Positions 24,351 through 35,477 of a DNA stretch of 64,000 nucleotides are shown in pieces. Both the position numbers and the translations under genes were made by a program. Source of the DNA: Pseudofabraea citricarpa (taxonomy: Eukaryota; Ascomycota; Leotiomycetes; Helotiales; Dermateaceae); contig JAPWGK010000002.1 in assembly GCA_029641185.1 (NCBI GenBank), positions 1,674,001-1,738,000 on the forward strand, read 5' to 3'. The notes under the pieces were generated by a model. That model worked only from the letters and a program-made list of their open reading frames with translations, was not told the DNA's origin and searched no databases. How positions within the stretch are numbered: the first letter of the stretch is position 1; every line of letters begins with the position of its first letter.

Positions 24351-25250
24351 ATGGACTCCTTACCGCCTCCACCATACAGCGAGACTGACGTATACCAACA
24401 TATTGAAAGGAGTGAAATTAATACCGAACCACCGCATGCCTCTCTTACATCTGCTGGTGTTTATTTTGCATCTCGGCCCGCGTCTGGAAGGCTGCTAGCA
24501 GATCCTGTGTTGATTTATACCATGTCTATCAAGCCAACGACAGCACCCGACAGCCTTCCATATCCCACATCCTGGGCTGAGCGAGATGTGTCCAATGGAG
24601 ATTGGAATACCTTTCTGAATTACCTTTTCCCAGACCATATTGCCAGAAATAACAATTCTGTGCTAGCGCATAAACTTGCCACCGAGTTACCAGTCGAAAA
24701 TGCGGATCGAGTCCTCCATAAAGAGAAATGCCAATTCAACAACGAAGCCCAAAGCTTACAGCAGAACATGAAAAATTCGGTGGCAGAATGGAACAAAAGC
24801 TTCTTTGAGCCACGTGGTCTTCGAATCAGCTTTCAGAACGAGGAATATTTTAATCAAAGAGTCCTTCACAGCCAGGTCCTACAAGAAACATCTCACGATA
24901 AGCCGGTAGCTCGTGGTGGCTTCCTAAGAGGTTTCAACCTATTTGCAAGACCCAAGGTCGATTCTAGGACTCCTACCTTTGCATTTAATCATGAAGGGAG
25001 GATGGTCACTGAGAGACATGACTTTACTGCCACTGGTAGAGTCAATGAAATACCAGGTCCAAATCATGAAGCAATTCCTTCAAATGATATGGCGCAGGAA
25101 GACTTTGGTCCTCGTCGTGGACACGAATCAGGGCATTGTCACGGATTTAGGCGGGGTCGTGGTTTTGGTCGAGGTCGAGGATTCGGTCGTGGCCGGGGAT
25201 TTGGGCATCACGGATGTGCTCGTGGTCATTCTCGTAGACATAATTCTTAG
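24351..25250 (+). CDS. Hypothetical protein with PPPPY start and RG-rich tail
   Basis: A single uninterrupted exon of 299 residues; function not recognised. The N-terminus holds PPPPYSETD, which looks like a PPxY ligand for WW-domain ubiquitin ligases. The middle (about 80-190) has WAERDVSNGDWNTFLNYLFP and heptad-like charged helices, a pattern I associate with a family of uncharacterised ascomycete proteins. The last ~35 residues are His, Gly and Arg-rich with repeated GRGFGR units, an RNA-binding-like RG motif and a possible target of arginine methylation. There is no signal peptide or membrane segment. The clean start context and C/T-rich leader support a real gene. Confidence 0.72.
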   Translation: MDSLPPPPYSETDVYQHIERSEINTEPPHASLTSAGVYFASRPASGRLLADPVLIYTMSIKPTTAPDSLPYPTSWAERDVSNGDWNTFLNYLFPDHIARNNNSVLAHKLATELPVENADRVLHKEKCQFNNEAQSLQQNMKNSVAEWNKSFFEPRGLRISFQNEEYFNQRVLHSQVLQETSHDKPVARGGFLRGFNLFARPKVDSRTPTFAFNHEGRMVTERHDFTATGRVNEIPGPNHEAIPSNDMAQEDFGPRRGHESGHCHGFRRGRGFGRGRGFGRGRGFGHHGCARGHSRRHNS

Positions 25251-25925
25251 ATGCTCCAGAAGAATATCACTTTTAGAAAATGTTTTCAAATAACTTGGGT
25301 CTTACGAGGAGCCCTGTCGATGGTGATCTAATCCTTGTCGATGGCTAGCTTATTGCTTTGCAATGCCCTGCGAGCTTTTAGTAGCCACCTAAGTAGGCAA
25401 ATAGGAATTTAAGTGAGGGCTTTCTATAAATTTACTACGTGAGAGCGACACCCAATAGGGGACCTCCTGGCAAATAACTATGTTTTATAGCATCCTTTTC
25501 TAAGTATATGTACGTTTGAGAGTCTTCTCATACAAGTCTGACTACCTATACTTTTGCCAATTTCTGCATTCTTTGGCTATTCATCGAGTGATATAGAAGT
25601 CGAGGGCAGAATCCCATCAGCCATCTTGCGTATTTTCTGAACTGTAGAGTAGAGTTGCAGTGCAGTATTGCAAATCAGTTGCCCACTTAGGCGGTGGGTA
25701 GCCTATGACGACAGCGACTTTCCAGGGGCACGAGGCAGATCGGTCGCTTACATATTTTATGACGGCAACAATTAGGCCCTTCTAACCTTTGCAATCAAAA
25801 CATTTCAGAGGTACCCAATTCCCTTCTCAGTCGTTCGAAGAGTCCTCGTGCGATCATAAAACGCTCTGCTTGAGAACGATCTGTCGCAAAGTTAGTCGAC
25901 TTATTTGAGAAGGATACGAAGGATC
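25251..25925. other. Intergenic region
   Basis: This holds the 3' region of the RG-rich gene and the promoter of the following SDR gene. No coding frame or repeat is seen. Confidence 0.5.
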
Positions 25926-27398
25926 ATGGCGTCCACTGAGTCCTTGAAAGCTGAAAAGCTCTTCTCCGTCAAGGGCCATGTTTGTCTGGTTACCGGGGGC
26001 GGTTCTGGAATTGGACTCATGTGAACTCTCCAATTGCTGCTTTGTGCGGATCCTTGGCTAATTCTTTCACAGGGCAACCCAGTAAGTAGTACGGCGGCTT
26101 CTAGAGAAGCAACCATGTCTTTCACGTGCAAAGTAAATAAGGTACCTGAACTGACTTCACATGCCTTAAAGAGCACTTGCAGCAAATGGAGCACGAGTCT
26201 ACATTACTGGACGGCGTATGGAAGTTCTTGAGAAAGCTGCTAAGACGCATTCGCCTTCGGATGGCGGAGAGATCATCCCGTGAGTAGAATTTTTCCACTG
26301 GCATATTTTATGTTTGAATCTTCTGACTTGATATTAGAGTAGGACCATGTGATGTAACTAAGAAAGAAGACCTCGAGAGAGTAGTGGCAGAAATAAGCAA
26401 GAAGGAAAAGTATATCAACCTACTCGTAACGAACGCAGGTATCAGTGGACCGAAAGCCGAGCCCGATCTCGAAGATGCCTCGAAGTTGAAGGAGAAACTT
26501 CTCAAGAACGAGTCATTCTCTCAATGGTCTGATACTTTCAACAGTGAGTGATTAAGATGAACGATTTGGGGTAGAGTTGCGTCTGACGGGCAGAAAAATA
26601 GCGAATGTTACAGGTGTCTACTTCACCACTGTGAGCTTCCTACCACTTCTCCAAGCTGGCAGAGATTCCCATGGCCACCTCTCTTCATCTGTCATCGTCA
26701 TTAGTTCCATGAGCGGCATCATGTCCCACGCACAAGGTCATTTCAGCTACAACGCCGCCAAAGGAGCAACGGTGCATCTATCAAAATTGATGGCGTATGA
26801 GTTCAAGAAACTCGGTATTCGAGTCAACAGTATCGCGCCGGGTTACTTCCCCAGCGAGATGACAACCAATGAGAGTGATGAAAACCAGAAGAGTGAGATT
26901 CCGGACGAGAAGATCCTGGAGAAGGGCCATGTACCACATGGTCGTGCTGGAAGTGACGAGGAGATGGCTCAGGGCATCATCTTCTTGACGAAGAATAAAT
27001 AGTAAGTGAGCTTTCATATCGTGTATCTGGATGCTCAGAAACTGGATCCAAGAAGACACCACCTGTTCTCCGAGCTTCTAGTCAAAAGCACACCCTGCTC
27101 TCACCGAATTCTCGGTACAGTTGAAAGAAAGAGATCTGTTCAAATCCATACATCGCATCCTTCGGGAGTTAATGAGCAACCTATTATGTGGGCGTCGCTA
27201 AGTCTAAGCACGTTTCACATGCCATCAACAAGATCCATCCGATGAGACAAGATCTCTACTAATACTCTTTTCTTTGGGTCCATGGATCCAAGTCATTCTA
27301 AGCATGCGAGCTCTATACTAATTACGGGGATTCATAGTGTCAACGGAGAAGTCATCGCCATTGATGGAGGTGTCCTCCTCGAAGTGCCAGGTCGGTGA
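25926..27398 (+). CDS. Short-chain dehydrogenase/reductase (classical SDR) with a 9-nt exon
   Basis: Exons 25926-26020, 26073-26081, 26172-26279, 26338-26543, 26602-27001 and 27338-27398 give 292 residues. The dinucleotide-binding loop TGGGSGIG lies at about 22-29. LLVTNAG follows, then catalytic Ser in the ISSMSG strand and Y189-N-A-A-K193, with the C-terminal VNGEVIAIDGG supplied by the last exon. It is an NAD(P)-dependent oxidoreductase; the substrate cannot be told from sequence, but the pattern is that of 3-oxoacyl-reductase-like fungal SDRs. Exon 2 is only nine nucleotides and is needed to join GIGLM to TQALAANGARVYITGR. The last intron is long (336 nt). If it were retained, the protein would stop just before the conserved end. 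Confidence 0.85.
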
Positions 27399-28237
27399 TG
27401 AAACAGAAACGGGAACAGAAACGGGTTGGCAGGTCCAGAAATGGCAAATGCATAAAGGGTTTCGGAGGTTATGGAGTCGGGAAAAGTTGTTATTTCAAGC
27501 AACTGAGCCTATAGCATAGCGTGCTCCTCATAAACAGATGAACCGGCGCTAGAATAGAAATGCTACATTTCCTTACAGCAGCTAACTACCTTAAATAAAG
27601 CGTTATTGTGTCAAGGCGAATACAACCGACCGGACCCTGATGATCCTACAGGTACACAGAAAATCATACCTTGGCTTTCGCCTTAAAATTCTGTAGCATG
27701 AGATAAATTGCAATGGCAACCGAGGGCCTAACCAAACCTGATACTCTACATGCACTGCTTGGATTTTCAGAACTATGCTGTGGAAGGGATGGATTCGTGG
27801 CAGAATGGCTTGGTAAAATTTCATTTGATCTTTACTTGGGCTTGTCCAAAACTCATCAAGGCATGATCACATGTATATACATGAAATAGCGCCTTGTCGA
27901 GAGGCATGATTAACCGACGAGGCAAACAAGCCCATAACTTACACACAAGTATAAACAGCGCCAAGATCACTCCCTACTGTATCGCATTTCTCACTTTTGG
28001 TAATCTTAATTATACAAAGTAAATGAATGGATTGGTTCAAGGCAGAACGAACAGGCTAAAAGCACAGAGCAATTACAAACTCATAAAACACAATCATAAA
28101 ACAAAGCCTCTAGCAGTTTATCATGGCCATGCTGGGCAGGTTCCTCGTAGGAACAACATGTAGCAAATCCGATCAGCTCCAGCTGATAAATACTCCATCC
28201 ACGCTTGAAAATGATTTTGGTCGTTGCCATCTCTTGA
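27399..28237. other. Convergent intergenic region
   Basis: This lies between the 3' ends of the SDR gene (+) and the SAP-motif gene (-). It is AT-rich, and I see no feature in it. Confidence 0.5.
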
Positions 28238-29027
28238 TTAGAGAGCAGTCTTCGGTGTAGCTTTTGACCCAAATATATCATCAACAAAATCATTCCATAA
28301 CTCCTTTAATACACCTGGCTCTCTTGTTACCTCCTCCACGGGTGTACTTGAGAAGCCAGAAGTCAAGTTCTCGAGAGGGATGTCGATGGCAGCATTATCA
28401 ACCACCTCAGTCATGGCAGCCACGACGTTTTCAGGATGAGCAGCAACGACGCTGATCTCAGGTCGTGGGACAGCCTCATCGAGTGCTTCGACTGCATGAA
28501 GGGAGTTGGCACTTCGATCAGGCGTATAGTTGTCTGGAAGAAGCGGAACACGCAGCCTTGCGAATGGGTTGACTGGCTCCGGCTCTGGCATATTGGGAAT
28601 AAACATGAAATCTATGCTAGAATTGTCATGGGCAGATTGCTTAGGAGCAGAGGTCTGGAATCCTTGCATCAAGGGGATAATCTTGTAGACAGGAGCCGGA
28701 CTGGCCGGGGCAGGTCGGTGACCACCAACGGTGCTATGTGATCTTGTAAGATCATAAGCAGCAAGTCGCTCAACAAGCTAGTATATATAATAAGCGACTG
28801 AAACAAAACAAATGACAGCAAATTCAACGTACCTCGCCCTTGTTGCCGGCCGTCTTCAACTTGCGTTGACTGCATTCTCCCCTCAGCTCTTTCAAACTGC
28901 GGGGTAAGTATACACTGTGTCGAGCATGAGAGTCCAGTAGTCCAGAAGGACGTCCGGCTTTGGCACTGGAACTGATGCCCCGAATGGCGTGGGTAAACTT
29001 GTTGACGGGAGGAGTGACTCTGGACAT
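28238..29027 (-). CDS. SAP-motif protein, probably mitochondrial (Aim34-like)
   Basis: Exons, in coding order: 29027-28833 and 28777-28238, giving 244 residues. The N-terminus is basic and hydroxylated with few acids (MSRVTPPVNKFTHAIRGISS), as in a mitochondrial presequence. Residues 43-75 fit a SAP helix-turn-helix: SLKELRGECSQRKLKTAGNK ending with GELVERLAAY, split by the intron. The remainder is Pro/Glu/Val-rich, with a conserved-looking end (ELWNDFVDDIFG). Yeast Aim34 is a small mitochondrial SAP protein and is the closest match I can name, but that link rests only on architecture. Another SAP-containing mitochondrial protein would look the same. Confidence 0.6.
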
Positions 29028-30315
29028 GATAGTGCGGATTTCAACGTTAAGGTGGAAGTGGTTGCGGAGTGGTAAAAGGAGAAGAGGTTCTTGGCGCAAG
29101 CGAGGGCGGGCTGACGGGTCTTTAAACGCTTATGGAGCGGGAGATAAGAAGGATACTAATGCGTGGCGTTTGCAGTGGAATGAAGCACAAGATGTGTGAT
29201 AGGGCACCAGGAGGAAGAGGAGTGGATGAGGGGATGAAGCAGTTAGGCCTGAAGTCAAATGGTGGGTGTAGGGAGAGAGTGTAAGAGTGAGAGAGAGAGT
29301 GAGAGTAGGACCTAAGGGTAGAGGTAGTAGGAATTGTTGAAGACCAAGACCCTGTTGCGGAATTGCGGGTGAGCTCAACGGACCCACCAGAGCTCTATGG
29401 CCCCTGTGCGCTAGCCTCGCTTCTGAGCTTAAGCTTCGACGCCGGGGGCCTGAAAATCTGATGCTCCCACGCCTCGGGAATACTTAAACGTCCTTTCTGC
29501 CGGGCCTATCACAGCCCGCGAGCGACCACAGAGGTGTCTGCTCATGATTCCCAGGTCGCGTGCTATCACTTGTCTCTCGCAAGTTGCAATGACCCATCAC
29601 ATCACCTTTTGGCTTCGCATCCGTTCTCGCCAACCATCAACCAGACCAGACCCCCCTGGAAGACAATGGCACGAAGGAAACCAAGCCGCTCATCATATAT
29701 AAGTAGCGGTGAACCACCGACCGCAAAAAGCAAAGGAGCACCACAAGTCACCTGTTGCTTCTGGCCCATTCATCATGATTATCTTGTTGTCAAAAGTCCA
29801 GCATCCCCCGCGTTGTCACCAGTGCGCCTCGTCAGCCCACAAGCCCAAGTGAAACGGAAGGTCACCGTGTTGCAAGTGCAGCACAAGAAAAGCACCGTTT
29901 CAAGCCAGAAATGCGGGTCTATCCGTGATAAATTAAGAATCTTTCGAGAAGAGCATGATAAGATCTCGACTGGGTATTTGTAAAGTTAAAAGTCATGCTC
30001 CTCTCCTCCTATGAGAGAGAAGGAGCGTCATCCGAATCATTCCATGCCCGCAGTTACAAACCTGCACAGCCAAACGACATGAAGCGCCCAAAAACGCCGC
30101 GCCATGTCCAAATATATGCTCGTCTCTAAGGACGTCCTGCCGAAGGCCAATCTACAACTTACTCATCTTGCTTGCGTCCATCGCTACCCACCTCTCGTCC
30201 AGCTCTCTAGCACCAGTTCCTGGCTTTGGTTCTTGATAGATGTGAGTCCTCCTCGGACCTAGTGCTGCAGCTCCAGCCTCAATAGTCTATTTATCCTCTC
30301 CAGCAGCGGCATCTT
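29028..30315. other. Intergenic region with one weak open frame
   Basis: This lies upstream of the SAP-motif gene and downstream of ICE2. A GA/GT-rich stretch occupies 29270-29340. One small open frame at 29666-29983 is given as a separate low-confidence entry. Confidence 0.45.
29666..29983 (+). CDS. Possible small basic protein (doubtful)
   Basis: From the ATG at 29666 a frame of 105 codons runs without interruption. The product is rich in Lys, Arg, Ser and Pro, with MARRKPSRSSY at the start and a charged end. I do not recognise it. It could be a chance frame; the only support is length, composition and an acceptable start context. Confidence 0.2.
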   Translation: MARRKPSRSSYISSGEPPTAKSKGAPQVTCCFWPIHHDYLVVKSPASPALSPVRLVSPQAQVKRKVTVLQVQHKKSTVSSQKCGSIRDKLRIFREEHDKISTGYL

Positions 30316-31682
30316 TCAATCAGTTTTCCAGTGGCCTGTCAAACCACCATCGAGGTCTTCCTCGCCAAGGTATAGTTCCAGCGAGTACAGCGCCATCGTA
30401 GCCGCCACGTTGATCCATCGCCATATATTCCCACCCGCATCCCCCCCTTGCATTGTCCACCACTCAGCTGGGTTGCCTTCAGCAGAAGTGGTAGAGAAGT
30501 GCTGCATCAACAGGCTGGTATAGACCGCAACCAGGATAGAAGGGCTGAACCAGCTGAGTAAGCCGAGGAGTTTGCCAGCACCATCACTGTCTTCAAGACT
30601 TGGTTCCTGTGAGAGAGCACGCGCTCCAGAATCTCGCACTGCTGGTATAATCCGTGTAGCAGCGTAGAACACAAAAATACGGTAGGCCAGTGATATTAAG
30701 ATGGATGGTGTTATGGTTTGAAAAGCTGCATAAAGAAAGGAGAAGCTTGAGTGGATAGCTGATGGAAGGGTGGAAAGGACGTATACCAGAGTGGAGTAGG
30801 AGGCCATGATGATGGGAGGGAATGGCGGAAACTCAGGTTGAGCTGGAGGAGGAGGCGATCCGGCTGTCTCCGTGGGAAGGTAGTCGGTGAAAATCTGATA
30901 GATGCACAAGACTACATATGCAAAGAGAAGAGAACTTTCCACGGGGTTTCCTCGACCGCTTCCAATCCCCCAAGCGCACAGGAATACAGCGCAGGTGATT
31001 GTGACCCCTATCAATGTAGAGTCGACGTTGCCCACCTCTGGGAAGCTTGTGATTCTCCATAAAAAGTATACAGAGCTTGAGATGATCGAAGCTGATAGCA
31101 CAAGCAAGCCAATCTATAAATTATTAGTCTCATGGGTGTCAGCTTTAATTTGAGGTCACTTACCATCCAAATATCACTGCGTCCACGGTTTACAAGCCAT
31201 CTAGTGATTTGTCCGGCAGATTGGATCACCAATAAACTGCAGAACCCCTCAGCGAGTTGGAAAAGCGGTGTCGAATATCTGAGTAACTTGTCCCAGGTGC
31301 CGACAGTCAAGCCTTCCATCAAACCTCCAGAGCCAAATACCCATTCTCTGATGGTGGAAAATTTGGCTCTCTTCCCGTCAAATGTCCTCGCAATCCAGTC
31401 TCCACTGGCATTGCTGTCTACGGCAAATCGATTCAGGCTCCAAATCAGCAAGCCTGGCAGTATAATCCACTGTGACATGCCAATTAACTGCACTAGAGTC
31501 CATCTTATTCGGGATCGCTCGGGCGTCGCCAGCCTCAATATCGAGTACAGGGCGTAGAAGTAGAATAGAGAAAGAGAGAATGCGAGCCCGCAGCCTCGGC
31601 CTCCAACATCGAAGGCAATGGGTATGGAGAGGATAATCGAGAGTAGGAAGATGGCAGAGGAGATAACTCGAAAGAACCACAT
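30316..31682 (-). CDS. ICE2: ICE2 family ER membrane protein
   Basis: Exons, in coding order: 31682-31164 and 31113-30316, giving 438 residues. The start at 31682 (MWFFRVISSAIFLLS) matches the usual ICE2 beginning with a first membrane segment; the frame stays open for 62 more codons upstream, but that extension is not typical. I count about nine to ten hydrophobic segments, and the C-terminus has the conserved WWTMQGGDAGGNIWRWINVA block and an acidic tail. ICE2 is an integral ER protein needed for cortical ER inheritance in yeast; it restrains the Nem1-Spo7 phosphatase and links lipid droplets with membrane growth. The Nem1 gene itself lies 9 kb away in this window. Confidence 0.92.
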
Positions 31683-33479
31683 CAGCGTTATAGGCGCCGG
31701 AGCGTGCGTTGAAGCGCGCCCAGCAGAATTTCGAAGGTATTCAAGCTTCTGGACTGGCGGTCGAAGTCCTGTTGGAGGTGCTGCAACCGGTGAGAGAAGA
31801 GGCAGAGGGCGAGTAGATCGGAGAGTGACAAGGCTGGTGTGATGCGCTCTACTGCTTTTATGCTGCAAAAGATTTTCTTCTTCCTGATCGACGAGCTGCT
31901 GTTCCCGCTCTGTCTACGGCCGAACCCAGGCGCGAGGGTTTAGATATGTGTTGTAGAGCTGTACCCCTGGTGCTACCGTACGATGGAAGGTCAACAAGCT
32001 AGGCAAGGCGTGATGCTGGGTGCTGGGTGCTTGGTGCTTGATGCAGAGAGGCAGTTTCCCAAGACCTGGCAGGTTTGCCTGTTGGTTGCAGCTCTGCAGA
32101 GCGTCAGGACCAATGAAGCTGCTGTCGCGTGTGCTGGGATCGTGGCCAGTTGATCGGCTCGCTATCTGTCTAAGCCGACAACACGGCAGCGGCAAATCGT
32201 ACAGCAAGTTGAGAGATCAGATCTGTCAGGAACGCTGACGAGGAGGTTGTGAAGCTGATGATCTGGCGCCTGGAGAATCTCGTCGGGGCCGAGACTCTGA
32301 TGGTTCTAGAAGGCTGGGGAAGAAGACGGCAGTCGATAATCCAAGCAGGAAAGTGCAGCAGACCTGTCTCTCACTCTCTCACCTAGCCAGGCCGGGGTTG
32401 CACATGCAATTACAAAAATTATCAGGCAGATCATCAACGCAGACTGCTCGCTACCTCCCGTGACGGTGTGACCAGTGACCAGTGACTACTGACCACTGAC
32501 CACTCGCTGCCACTGTGACCGCCGCCGCCGCCGCCCACCACCACGTCTCGCTTGCGTACAGTAATAGCTTCAATCCGGACCTAAAGTAGCTCCGTCATCA
32601 CCTCATCACCTCATCAGCACATCATCAGTTGTCAACAGATGCAAAAGAAAGTTTGTCTTTAGATTCGTTCGTGTTTTGAGGACGTGGAATGAATGGTTGG
32701 GGACAAAGAAACAACCTAGGCACATGAAGCATAATAACTGTGTTTGAATGTGTTCGGCCAGTTCCCAGCCACTGGCATGCACGCCAATGTATTAGAAAGC
32801 AGAACCTAGCCACTCTTTAACGGGCTTTGAGGCGATTTACATTTAGCCTTTTGAAAATCTTGCACCACTTTCCCAGGATGTAGTTCTTGCTAAGTTGGGA
32901 TCTTAACCTCAACGGTATGTTCACATTAGCCACTACTACCTAGGTTGGTAGTGGTAGAATAGGTAGGTTGGTAACCTGAGCAACCTAAGACAGCGAAGAA
33001 TTTTAAATGAACAGGAACATTGCACCACCCAAATTCTTTATAGAACTCATTGACTCCATTTCTCATGAATTCAACACCAGTGCTTCATCTAGTTGCAAGC
33101 AATTTATATCGCCTAATAGGTAAGCCAGCATCATCTCGACTGCTATTGGCAGCAAAGAAAAAGGTGTGCACGGTTCAATTAGTTTTTTATTTCCAACGCC
33201 AGCATAGCAACCAGGTATTTCTTTTAAACCAAAAAACAAGTGTTATTTATTCGAACTCGAGAAACACCCTACTATAGCATACAAGCACCAAGGCAACTTT
33301 AGGGACATCAAGTTACCTGGTACGTAGTAATTGTATACCTTGCCTCGACGCTAAGTGGCGTAGCGAGCTGCAGCTGGGTTTGAGGGGAACTAACATTTTT
33401 CCCGCATACTGTGAGAACCCCTCCATCAAAATCAAAACTACGTCCTTTCAGCACACTACCTCACCCAGCAAGTTCTTGT
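31683..33479. other. Divergent 1.8 kb intergenic region
   Basis: This is the shared upstream region of ICE2 (-) and MYG1 (+). It contains TGACCAGTGACCAGTGACTA-type short direct and inverted repeats at 32479-32505 and five GCC triplets near 32521-32535. AT-rich sequence with poly(A) runs spans 33000-33300. No gene is supported. Confidence 0.5.
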
Positions 33480-34526
33480 ATGTTTCGGAAAGCCCTCAAG
33501 ATGGCAGAATCAATCACCATCGGTACTCACAATGGCCATTTCCACGCCGACGAGGCTCTAGCAGTCTATATGCTCCGTCTCCTACCAACCTACAAGTCCT
33601 CTAAACTCATTCGTACCCGCGACCCAGCCCTTCTTGGAACCTGCCACACTGTTGTCGATGTGGGAGGAGAGTATGACGAAGCCACAAAGCGCTTCGATCA
33701 CCATCAACGTGGCTTCGACACCACCTTCGGTCATCGTCCTACCAAGCTCTCCTCCGCAGGATTGGTCTTCAAGCACTTCGGCAAGCCAATCATTGCGCAA
33801 ACCATGGATGTATCGGAGGACGCAGAAGAAGTTGAATCGATTTACAAGAAGCTATACGAGGATTTCGTCGAGGCACTGGACGCACACGACAACGGAATCT
33901 CAGTCTATGATCCAAAAGCCGTATCGGCTGCGGGGCTAGAGAAGAAGTTTGACGAGGGAGCTTTCACCTTAGGCGCTATGGTTGGCAGATTAAATCCCAG
34001 TTGGAACGACCCAACCCCATCTGATCCTGTGGAGGCACAAAAGGCAGAGGACGAGAAGTTTTTGGTAGCGAGCCAGAGAATAGGAGAGGAGTTTTCGAGA
34101 GCCTTGGATAAGCTCACCAAGTCTTGGTTACCAGCAAGATCCATTGTTCACGCAGCAATCACTAAGCGATTAGAGTACGACCCAACTGGACGAATCATGG
34201 TGTTAGATGGAGGCTCGGTACCCTGGTCTGATCATCTGTACACTCGAGAAGCACAAGATGGTGGAAAGTCCAAGGTCCTATATGTTCTTTACCCAGAGAA
34301 GCCAGTTCCAGATGCAAAATGGCGCATCCAATGTGTACCAGTCAGCCGTGGTTCTTTTGAGAGCAGAAAGCCACTGCCTGAGGCCTGGAGGGGGTTCAGA
34401 GACGAGAAATTGGATGAGGTTACAGGTATCAGTGGAGGTGTCTTCGTGCACGCTGCTGGCTTTATCGGTGGAAATAAGACATTTGAGGGTGCCAAGGCAA
34501 TGGCCATCAAGGCTCTGGATATGTAA
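33480..34526 (+). CDS. MYG1: MYG1 family exonuclease (UPF0160)
   Basis: A single exon encodes 348 residues from the first in-frame ATG at 33480; the next ATG is at 33501. The hallmark start THNGHFHADEALA supplies metal ligands, followed by RFDHHQRGF (DHH-like) and HDNGISVYD. The C-terminal half has VLDGGSVPW, VLYVLYP, WRIQCVPVS and VFVHAAGFIGG. MYG1 proteins are manganese-type 3'-5' RNA exonucleases found in nucleus and mitochondria in animals; yeast has one homologue. The frame stays open upstream for about 30 codons with a basic, acid-poor composition but no ATG, which may matter for mitochondrial targeting. Confidence 0.92.
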   Translation: MFRKALKMAESITIGTHNGHFHADEALAVYMLRLLPTYKSSKLIRTRDPALLGTCHTVVDVGGEYDEATKRFDHHQRGFDTTFGHRPTKLSSAGLVFKHFGKPIIAQTMDVSEDAEEVESIYKKLYEDFVEALDAHDNGISVYDPKAVSAAGLEKKFDEGAFTLGAMVGRLNPSWNDPTPSDPVEAQKAEDEKFLVASQRIGEEFSRALDKLTKSWLPARSIVHAAITKRLEYDPTGRIMVLDGGSVPWSDHLYTREAQDGGKSKVLYVLYPEKPVPDAKWRIQCVPVSRGSFESRKPLPEAWRGFRDEKLDEVTGISGGVFVHAAGFIGGNKTFEGAKAMAIKALDM

Positions 34527-34946
34527 ATGAATGATACCAGGATATGGGTATTGCATATTATGGCGTTGGTGGATGGGAAATGGATGTTAGATTCTGCAGA
34601 AAACCCAATTCATAAACTTGACTCTTCCATCGATTCAAAGAACTTTTGCGAATAGTATAAGTTTAAATTGGGATAAAAGAATCTTAGAATGGAACAAATT
34701 CATGCCAAGCAGAAACAAGTCTAAGCATTTGAAAAGGCAGCTTTTATTTTCCACGTCAATAGAGAGCATGACTAGCTGTAAGACTCTTGGGTCCAAATAA
34801 CATACAACGAAAGCAAGAAGCCAGACCAGGGGCCAATTGTAATCTCAGATACCTCATAACGCCATTGCCATACTTCGTAAACTGTCACCAAAACTCGCAT
34901 GTAACTCCTCGAACGATCATAAATCATCTTCGCTTTTGCACCCCGT
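34527..34946. other. Convergent intergenic region
   Basis: This lies between the 3' ends of MYG1 (+) and endosulfine (-). It is AT-rich UTR-like sequence without features. Confidence 0.5.
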
Positions 34947-35477
34947 CTATCTTCTAATGGGGATGCCCTCCTTGACAGGTGGTGGGCTGACACTATCGTT
35001 GACTCGGTCTCCCACAGTTGCGTTCTGTTTTTCCATCTCGTCGACACTGGTCTCCCTGTTCAAGAAGCTGCTCTCCTTGACAGGGCTGCCGCTCTGGGCA
35101 CCGCTGTGGCTATGGACGAGACCGTTCACATTGCTGTTTCCACTGCCGCCTTGGCTGGGATTGCCAATACCCGGGGAGGAAAGGTGAGGAATATTCTCGG
35201 GCAGAGGGTGCTGAGAGCCGACGCTGCCAGTGTCGACAGAGCTGGCTTTACCAGCCTTGGAGAGAGCATAATCTCCCGAATCGAAGTACTTTCGCTCCTT
35301 GAGTTGTTTGGCCAAATGATCGGCCTTAGAAGGAAGCTTGCCGTAAAGGCGGAAGAGGCGTTGCTCGTCGGGGGAGAGGGTCTACAACGATAAACTGTGA
35401 GCGAGGGGTAAACTGCCAATGACGACGAGGGTGGAACAAACACTAATGTCAACCTTTGCGCGCTGATGAGGGTTCAT
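34947..35477 (-). CDS. IGO1: Endosulfine/ARPP-19 family PP2A inhibitor (Igo1-like)
   Basis: Exons, in coding order: 35477-35454 and 35381-34947, giving 152 residues. The conserved endosulfine core runs from TLSPDEQRLFRLYGKLP to KERKYFDSGDYALSKAGK. Ser43 in FDSGDY is the residue that Greatwall/Rim15 kinase phosphorylates, turning the protein into an inhibitor of PP2A-B55. The C-terminal ~90 residues are Gly/Ser/Asn-rich and unstructured. In yeast, Igo1/2 link TORC1 and PKA inactivation to quiescence by protecting mRNAs. The 24-nt first exon encodes only MNPHQRAK. The length and domain order are normal for fungal members. Confidence 0.95.
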
